Shown: positions 56,318 to 64,000 of the stretch, piece by piece
Layout of the letters: every line of letters starts with the position of its first letter
How positions within the stretch are numbered: position 1 is the stretch's first letter
Assembly: GCA_019633425.1 (NCBI GenBank)
Contig: WSUB01000118.1
Coordinates: forward strand, 43,116 to 107,115
Reading direction: 5' to 3'
Length of the DNA stretch: 64,000 nucleotides
Origin: Tulasnella sp. 424
Taxonomy: Eukaryota; Basidiomycota; Agaricomycetes; Cantharellales; Tulasnellaceae
Translations under genes and position numbers: made by a program
The notes under the pieces: model-generated
Databases searched by the model: none
What the model was told of the DNA's origin: nothing
What the model saw: only the letters and a program-made list of their open reading frames with translations

Positions 56318-58019
56318 TCTGGGGTGTGGTTAGTTGTTAGGATTGTGAAAACAAACGAATTCAAAAGCCGACACGACAGTCACGTGCTTCAAAAGGAAAC
56401 GTCACCTCAACCTGGCGTTCTTTGCTAGTTTGCGGGGATGGCCTTACTCTCGGATATTGATTCTGCGCAATACCCATGTATATACATATCCAGTATCTAA
56501 TTTGATTAAGAAGTGCCGGGAATCGGTGCAGCTTCCGTACTCGCCGGTGTCCACTGGAGTACCTTCAATTTGAATGGGATTATCGTAAGGCGCTCGGCTC
56601 CTCAACCCTCAACGCTAACACCAAGAATCCGATAGAAGCTCAGATCTCTTCCTCGGACTGGGGCTGTGAGTTAATATTGGAGGTAACGGTGCCGGCGAGG
56701 TCGCCTTCGCCACGAGCAACGTCGGAACCCAGCAGTCGGTCATCGTCTGTGGCCTTGAGAGTCTTACTCAAGAGTTCGATTCAAGGGAGAGGAACCGTGC
56801 TCACGCGTGGCTAATATTCATCCCATCGTTCGCTTAATCTATCCGCGCTGGTGCCCATTGACCAAAGCAGGATTCAGGGATCACCCACATTGAAATTAGG
56901 AAGGTAGTATTGATGCACAAGTGAATTACAAGCAAACATTGGGTTCTAAGCAAAGTAGCAAGCGTTGGTTGGTCGCGATAAGTATAAATAGTTGAACTAA
57001 ACAAATACCAAGGAAATTTCAGTATATGCGGCTTGTCGTCTTATTGGCTAAGCAAGAATTGAAATCAGATGAGAATAGACTCACATCAGGAAGCGCGTCA
57101 TCACTAACGTGGCTTCAAGGAGTTGGATTTGGTTTGTTACGATGTTATATTCGACACAGGGGAAATCTAGCCGTGACAATATATATGTTAGAACCCAGTT
57201 TGCTGATTCGGTAATGTAATACTCGCCGTTGCGTAGCATGGGAGCTCACGAGCCACGACGCAAGCGTACTTCAACAACAGAATCACAACAGTGCTCAACC
57301 CTTCTGCAAGGCAAGTCTTTACTCCGTTGATTGCCTGAATGCCTACTGAGGTTGGTCTGTCGGGCCATGTTCGTGGAAGCGAGAACGCTGCGGCGTTGCA
57401 GCAGGTCTCTGAAACACCGCCCGACTGGTTTGAATGTCTTTGTAAACACAGGGCGGGACGGGGCGGTGAATGATAATAGATTAGTGAAACCTCGAGCGGC
57501 ATCAAATGGCTTCGAAGTGGGTAGTGGAGAAGGAGGGACCAAGGCGACTGATGATCGGACTCCAAATGGTATAGACTCGCTTCGCCGAGGTCGGGCCATC
57601 AGATCTGTAGGCTAGTATAGGGGGAGTGGAGTGTGTCCTTTAAGGTATGAAGACCTCTAGTCAAAGCGCCGACAGCAGCGCGTTTTAAACGGTGAAAATA
57701 CTAATGGGCTGTAGTCAGCTGTGGAGGGCTAGATTGTGACTATTGGTACAGGAAATCTTTCTAACGCGATGCTAATACCAGGATGCCAAGGAGTGGAAAG
57801 TCATCGCGACACTGACGAGTCTCATAGCTTGCGTAGTCGTTCTCCAAGGAAGAATCAAAAGAAGCCTACGAAGTATGGCGGCGGCCTTAGATGAAGCCTA
57901 GAACTGGCAGTCCGCTCCGACGCTGTTCCGTCCGGATCCGCGGGAATCCGGGATGACGCCCCCTCCCCTGCACGGCTAAGCATTCAGATCGCCAATTGGC
58001 ATCTCAATCCAGCCGGACA
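56318..58019. other. 1.7 kb without a supported gene
   Basis: Frames of up to 125 codons at 57188-57615 lie on opposite strands over the same bases, and neither has conserved motifs. I see nothing else here. Confidence 0.45.
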
Positions 58020-59103
58020 GCCCAAGCTGCGGCGTTGATGTAAGGTACTGACAGGTACTCGTTATCGAGTGGACCTCTGATGACGTCCGGCACCCAGGAA
58101 AGTATCCTCGCACGTGACCTATGGAGGTTCGGGTCCACGGGCTGACGGAGAGCAAACGGTTGAGCCCGACAAAGAGTTCGATCAAAAAGGGTAGAAAGGG
58201 TTGTCACCGGCAATGAGGAAAACAGCCGTAACCCCGATATGCGTTATAAATAGTCTCTTTTTGGTGTGACACAAGACACCGTTAAGGGGGCTTAACAATC
58301 CGAGGCAGAAGAATCACAGAGGCCGCTGCTACGTATAACGACAATGCCCAAGCCGCGAAAAGAGACAAAGCGCTGAGAGGCTTGTGAGAGATAACTGCCA
58401 TCGGTATAGTACTGAAGCATGTTTGGAACCGTAAACGATGCAGACGCTCTTCAAGTCAGGTTGGTGATAAATCATGAAGCAGGAACCACGCTAAGCAATG
58501 GCCCATTTTTTAAAAGTCGTCGGATTCTATCAATCCCCATGACAATTAGCTTTGAAATTCGTAACTCATGGAGACGCACCTATCCTTACAGGGACTGAGG
58601 GACCGGTGAGTGGACAAAGGCGGCGAAAATCCCGCTAACGCGCCGTTCACCGTCCTGCGCAGTCCAAGATTTGCATGGTTCGTAACCGTTTGTCCATTCA
58701 ACACGCCAGAAGACCTACCAAAACTTTGTCGCCCATCACACACCGAGAGAAATTAAATTTTCCTCTGACGAAACATGAAAATGCATCCTCCGAACGCAGT
58801 TCGGTTAGTTCAAATCATCAAAAAAAGGGATCCTGGGGTGTTGTGAGCTCTATCGTTTACTCCAATAATTTCTGATTTTCATACCGCACACGGATGCTCA
58901 GAATCGGGAAGGAAGTTCTATAAAACAGTGATGACGGCTGGAAACCCGGGTCATCAAATGGTGACGCGAGAGCAGACGACTCCAAAACTTGGTGAAGGAT
59001 AAGCCTGAGGAAATCCTCGGAAACAGGACAACGGAACATCAGAGACACTTAGAGGTAGACGTGAACAAATTGAGAGAGGGAAAATCACGAGGATTTATCA
59101 AGG
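58020..59103 (+). repeat. Direct repeat of about 1.1 kb, copy 1
   Basis: Matches 62850-64000 in the same orientation with many substitutions and small indels. Shared runs include GATCAAAAAGGGTAGAAAGG, CCGGCAATG, CACAAGACACCGTTAA, TGCCATCGGTATAGTACTG, CTTACAGGGACTGAGG and AACACGCCAGAAGACCTACC. Minus-strand peptides (TTLSTLFDR) agree only briefly, so protein coding is doubtful. I saw no terminal inverted repeats or integrase-type frame. Confidence 0.8.
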
Positions 59104-60948
59104 TGACAAGAAACGGCATCTAATGTGCATAGAAATGTGTAGGAAACGGGAGGAGGGGAGTAGTGCAGGGCATGGATGATCGTGGGGCGCGACAGTCGCT
59201 GGCGCCTGGACAGGTGGTGTCATTTCGGTATAACTCTCAGCCGCCGGCGCCTCTCGGTGTTGCGGGAGATTTTACTGGTCGCAGAAACTAGTGGTTATTT
59301 TGTGTGTTTACGCAGCCATATAGGGCTATTACTCTTACCTTCTGGGTTTCAATGTAGTGAGGAATCATTGGCTCCCCTTTTGTGGCACCGTGCTAACTGT
59401 GGCTTTGGAGTGCATAGTGGGAGGCTTCGGGGTCGAACCGACTCCGCTGGTTGTGGGGGATTGAATGGGAACTTGAGTTGGTACCAAGCTTGGGCTGGGA
59501 GGTAGCGGGACTTGGGAAAGGCTAGTTTGAGGGCCGACGGATGGGAGTCCTCTCATGTTTGGAAATGTCGTTGGGCAAAGAAAAGGACTAAGCTTATTGA
59601 GAGTTCGGGTTCTTGGTGATCAGCGCCTCCCTCTCGAGCCACCGACGCTTTTATAATGTATTCATACCGTGAGTGTCGCAAAAATATATAAATAACTATT
59701 ATAAATCGGGGAACGGTGTCCTCTGGCCGCGGCTAAAGTCACGTCGAGCGGGTATCCAAACCCCCTCGCGTTTGAAGAGGGTTAATTCTAACAACAGGCG
59801 CACGACACCCTATTATTGCAAATTTCACAAAGCGATAAGGTATGTCGCCGTGCGGCTGTGTGGGGTGCTACCTCGGCCTGGGCGGGCCAAGCACCATGTG
59901 TCGCGTGGGGATCCGCAAACATGTCGACTCGAAATATCTGTGACCCTCGCAGGGACAAAAAACTGTGAAGTTCAAAGTAACCGTACGTTGCTTGCCTGTT
60001 CTCAAATTCCAGGTTCGAGGTTCTGCAGCTACAGACGACCGGACGCGTCCATGGCCCAAATTCCCAGGCGGAAGTTGGAACGCATTTGCCGTCGGGACCG
60101 TTAACCCGGAAAAACTATTTAGTACTCAATTGTTATTGAGTCCGTCAGACAGGGTAGGTCGGGGACCTGATGCGAGGGTTGTCGAAAGAAGTGAGGAAGA
60201 GAATAGACTATGGAAGGGCGTTCCTAAACCTTGAAGATCCCCCAGAATCAATTGCTTATCCTTCAGACCTCATGTTCTTGCCACTCGGTAGCCCGCGGTA
60301 CCCCGGAGGACTACCTAACACTGTAACTTTGGGAACCAAGGCAGGGGCGAGATTTGATGTCGCCCGGACGCCGCTTGACAGAGAAGTTGGGCTGAACGCA
60401 CGGACGATTTGTTTCATGGATGCATGCCGTGACTTGGATTTTGAAATGCACAGTCTGGAAACGACCTAAGGCCATGACCACAAATTCAGGGGTATTGAAG
60501 GACTTGAAGCCTCGACAAAGGCTTTGCGGGGATTACGTTGATATATGGTTCGGGGGGGGGGGGGAGAAGCCAACTGCGCCAAACTCTTGCCGCGGCCCCT
60601 CGTGAGGCACACCCACGTCGGAACCGCATTACTTACTGGGAAGGGCAATAAGCACTGACAGCATACCGAGACATGCCACTTATTCTCCTTTCGAGTTACT
60701 GCTCCAGAGGCTTCGCATGTACACCTATTGCCAGAATGAGCGATTCTCCAAGGGCAACTTTAGGAAGCCATATGTATATTTGAGACATGTTTCATGCGGA
60801 CCTGGAATGAAATGCCCCTGATTCATTGGGCAAATCATCCCAGGAAGGCCTGATAACCGGGTGAGTCACACGGACGCAGGTTTCGTGGCAGATAAGTAGC
60901 ACAGATTGCTAGCGGAAGCAACGGGTATTACGTGACTGGCCTTCTCCG
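59104..60948. other. Degraded or noncoding stretch with unresolved plus-strand frames
   Basis: Plus-strand frames at 59673-60104, 59965-60234 and 60170-60469 overlap and hand over to each other. Protein-like pieces are VGTVNPEKLFSTQLLLSPSD and TPLDREVGLNARTICFMDAC. This pattern fits a decayed gene more than an intact one, but I do not recognise it. A minus-strand frame at 59365-59556 is Pro/Ser/Thr-rich and unsupported. A 13-base G run lies at 60552-60564. Confidence 0.35.
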
Positions 60949-62230
60949 TTGCCCAATTCCCGCAGTTCCTTCGTTGCTCCCACCACCCACAGCCAGACAT
61001 CGAGAGACCTGACGATCCTCCAACCTCACTCTTTACTATCTCTACCGCTGTTACCTTCGCCACCATTATCACCGCCAACTTCACCACCTACCCAAAAGCG
61101 CTCGGTGTTTCAACAACCACAACCACCGGCACGGACGATCCCTAGGCCAGATTTTGCCACCCTCAAAGCAGGCCAAGATGGCTTGGTACCCTAACTATGT
61201 ACCCGAGGAGGAAACGATTCGGAATGACTATTCGCAGAGATATGTTGATACTGGGGAGGGGCCGCAAAATTGGATTCAGGGGGCTGAACCTGAACGCCGA
61301 TTTGAAGAGTAGGTCTTACGCTGCTGATCTCTTAGCGAGAAGTTTGATCACGAATCTGTTTTTATTTCAGATACCCAAAGCAGTGGCGACTCTTAGCTCT
61401 GAAGAAAGCATCCGTAGCCGCCGTGGCCACTCCACCAATGCACATTCCTTTGTCGTCACTGGCGTCCCTCACCACATTCACACCGACAACCCGAAATTCG
61501 ACACCATTCTGATAGATCCACCGTATTCTTCCTCTTTCTCGTGGGACGAACTAGAAAGCTGCCCGATACCGACCTTGCAGCGGACCCTTCGTTCGTCTTT
61601 CTATGGGTTGGAAGCGGTGCTGGTGAAGGGCTGGAAAAGGGCAGGGCGTTGCTGGCGGTATCGACGATGTGAAGACGTCGTGTGAATCAAGACGACCAAT
61701 GAATAGAGTCGGGGGCCCGACGTCAGTCCATCTTTTCTTTCAGTGGTCCTCCGTCCTTGGATGGGGGCTGTATCTCAAGAGTCTAGACTGACGAGATTTG
61801 GACCATTTTTGTTCCTGCAGACAGATCCGCCAACTACGTCTTTGCTAACGCGAACGAAGCAACATTGTCTCATGGGTATACGCGGGACCGTAAGAACGTC
61901 AACAGATAGTTGGTTTGTACATTGTAACATCGGTATGAACCAAGCTGATGACTCTGTATGAGTTTGTGCTTACCTTGCGTTCATTTCCAAATACCGACGT
62001 TATCATTTGGGAAGGCGATCCAAGTGGTCTGTCCCACCTCCTCGGCTTCCATGCCTCCCCTCTATGGCGTACTGACATTCCTGCTGCCGTTCACTCAGAC
62101 CCACCCGCAAGCCACCTGCAATGTACACCCTCATTGAAAACTTCTGCCTGGGACTCCGCCGCCTCGAAATCCTTGGTCGTCCTTACTCACTTCGTCGTGG
62201 TTGGGTTACTTGTGGATACTTTAGCTTTAA
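60949..62230 (+). pseudogene. METTL14-like (MT-A70 family) pseudogene, truncated at the 3' end
   Basis: Pieces in METTL14 order: NDYSQRYVDTGEGPQNWIQG, ERRFEEYPKQWRLLAL, TPPMHIPL, KFDTILIDPPYSSSFSWDEL, ADPSFVFLWVGSGAGEGLEK, YRRCEDVV-stop-IKT, LLTRTKQHCLMGIRGTVRTS, DSWFVHCNI, TDVIIWEGDP, and LIENFCLGLRRLEILGRP, then RRGWVTCGYF. METTL14 is the RNA-binding partner of METTL3 in N6-methyladenosine writing. The pieces fall in different frames without plausible introns at about 61490 and 61575. A further shift is needed near 61650, and the expected Trp before IKT is TGA at 61682-61684. The similarity stops near 62230, where DUF4246 sequence begins. The catalytic-type DPPY is unusual, as METTL14 normally has EPPL. 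Confidence 0.8.
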
Positions 62231-62770
62231 GCGTGGAGAACCGGAGTTCGCTCTCACTGATATTCTCAGAGTCATGATAGTATATCCCCGATACGATGAT
62301 CCTTTCGTTCGCCATGCCTTCAGCATGCCAGGACCAGCCATGGTAGATGGGCTTCTCCGGTGTCTACGTGTGAGTGATGGAATACGAGGCGAGATACATC
62401 AATGGAAAGACCATTCTTTTGGCTTCGTTCCCCTCTCACCAGATGAATATTTGCCGGTTTGACAATAATTTGTACCTCTTTACCACGAATGGTGTAGGAT
62501 TTGGACCGCTCGGAGATGTTCTTGGCATACGGATTTAGTGGAACAGTCGGCAATTTCGGAAGTTCCAAATGTGTACGCGAGTTTTATAATGTTCCTCGCT
62601 TTCGTGCTCGTACGGCGATGGTGAGTCACCACACTCCTCAAAGTGGTACCCACCAGTAATACAAGGGTGGAACAGCTCGTAATAGCAGATCAAATCTGTC
62701 AGAACGCGGTCGAAAGGAAAGAAAATCGAGCCACGAGGCTTCTATGATCGATTCAGAGTAGAGCTCCATA
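62231..62770 (-). pseudogene. DUF4246 gene fragment, third copy
   Basis: The minus strand matches about 42809-43366 of the right DUF4246 gene, including an intron, so it arose from DNA rather than RNA. The peptides SYTIRGKEVQIIVKPANIHL and, after the intron, ERIIVSGIYYYHDSENIS-like sequence are visible but interrupted. It lacks the start, most of the core and the C-terminus. It abuts the METTL14-like pseudogene on one side and the second direct repeat on the other. Confidence 0.82.
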
Positions 62771-62849
62771 TTGGCGTGAACAGGCAAAGCCAATTATATA
62801 ACCGGCCAGAGACCAGTGGTAGACTTTAATTAGTACAAGTACAAGTAGT

Positions 62850-64000
62850 AGGAAGTTCCCGCTACGTAAGTAGAGGGTTTCTATGTGGACGTCTGGCACC
62901 AAGGAAGCATCCGGCACGTGACCTATCGGGTTGACAAGGCCGGACGGGTTTCGATCAAAAAGGGTAGAAAGGGTTGCCACCGGCAATGCCGTAACCCCGG
63001 TATGTGTGTCTTTTGTGTAGCACAAGACACCGTTAACGGGGTTCCAAATACCGAGGCAGACTAACGACGTCGACAGAGCCCACTGTTAACGACGATGCCC
63101 AAGCAAGAGACAGAGCGTTGGAGGAGTTTGTGAGCAATAGCTGCCATCGGTATAGTACTGGAGCATGTTTAGAATCGTGAACTATGTGGACGTTTCCTCG
63201 GGCGATGATCATGAAGCAGGAACCACGCGAAGTAATGGCCCATTTTTCTTTCAGAGGTCGCGCATTTTATCAATCCCATGATAATTAGCTTTGAGACTAA
63301 TAGACTACGGAGACGGTGTCCATCCTTACAGGGACTGAGGGGTAGGAGGATAGAAGATATGACAATTGACGAGGGGAAAGCGTCACATGATCCCAACTGA
63401 CCACCACGCGCGCGCAGAAACCGAAACTTACCGGTGTACCACCCGTCCTTGATCAACCGCGTCAGACGCAGTGATCTAAATGAAACGTTGCATCTCAAGG
63501 CTAGTGATTGGATGGATAGAGGCGACGAAATCCTGCTGACGCGCGGTCCACCACTGGCCTGCCCAAGTTTTGCGTGGTTCGTGCCGTTCGTCCATTCAAC
63601 ACGCCAGAAGACCTACCAAAACTTCGTCGCTCATCACACATCAAGAAATATAGTTATTTCTCTCACGAAACATGAAAGTGCACCCTCCGAACCCATCGGT
63701 TAGTTCCGATCATAAAAAAACCGGGATCCTGGCGTGCCGTGAGCTCTCTCGTTTATTGCAATAATTCGTGATTTGGTTACCGCACATGAATACTCATAAT
63801 TGAGAAGGAAGCTTTCTAAATCAGTGACGACCGCTGGAAACCTGGGCAAACACATGATGATGCGAGAGCCGACGACACTAATGCTTGGTGAGGGATAAGC
63901 TTGAGGAGATCCTCGGAAAGCAGGAAGACAGAACATCAAAGAGACACTTGGAGACAGATGGGAACAAATTGAGAGAAGGAAAATCTCGAGGATTAACCAA
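62850..64000 (+). repeat. Direct repeat of about 1.1 kb, copy 2 (runs off the window)
   Basis: Counterpart of 58020-59103, in the same orientation, starting about 80 bases after the DUF4246 fragment. It is still matching copy 1 at the last base of the window, so its true end is not visible. The two copies bracket the METTL14-like pseudogene zone. Confidence 0.8.

Noticed and set aside
58020..64000. The direct repeats as long terminal repeats of a retrotransposon
   Set aside because: The 3.7 kb between them holds a METTL14-like pseudogene and a DUF4246 fragment, with no gag, pol or integrase signal. The copies have diverged and lack visible LTR ends.
1..64000. CRISPR arrays, bacterial operons or phage
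   Set aside because: Intron-rich fungal genes throughout, no arrays of short spaced repeats, no ribosome binding sites or operon spacing.

Overview
This is nuclear DNA of a filamentous fungus, most likely a basidiomycete of the Agaricomycetes. The genes are split by many introns, mostly 50-80 bases long with GT-AG borders. They encode the expected fungal housekeeping proteins (Bub2, otubain, Rpc40, Noc2, Alo1, Lcl3, Akr1), an AP-4-type epsilon adaptin, an HSPA12-like Hsp70, and DUF4246 proteins. Gene models were spliced by eye; exon borders are approximate unless I say I checked the frame across the junction.

The core, about 7.9-41.4 kb, is ordinary single-copy gene space: AP-4 epsilon (-), BUB2 (+), an otubain (+), RPC40 (-), NOC2 (+), an HSPA12-like Hsp70 gene with a MGCC N-terminus (+), ALO1 (+), a staphylococcal-nuclease-type endonuclease like LCL3 (-) and the DHHC palmitoyltransferase AKR1 (+). 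Three head-to-head pairs share intergenic regions of 160-215 bases: AP-4 epsilon/BUB2, RPC40/NOC2 and LCL3/AKR1. A tRNA-Glu(CTC) gene with a short intron follows AKR1.

The core is flanked on both sides by an inverted, rearranged segmental duplication. The left arm (1-8.55 kb) carries DUF4246(+), gene B(+), gene A(-), a GAF-type free-methionine-sulfoxide reductase(+) and the 3' end of AP-4 epsilon(-). The right arm (42.0-54.8 kb) carries DUF4246(-), an AP-4 epsilon 3' fragment(+), the reductase(-), A1(+), B1(-), A2(+) and B2(-). Genes A and B are unrecognised. They always sit tail to tail, so the window holds three copies of one convergent two-gene module. All six reading frames look intact, and conserved noncoding blocks lie upstream of the genes. 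This module is the best candidate for an undescribed system.

Beyond 55 kb lies a coiled-coil protein gene and then a degraded zone. It holds a METTL14-like pseudogene with frameshifts and a nonsense codon, joined directly to a fragment of a third DUF4246 copy. Two direct repeats of about 1.1 kb flank that zone, and the second one runs off the window.
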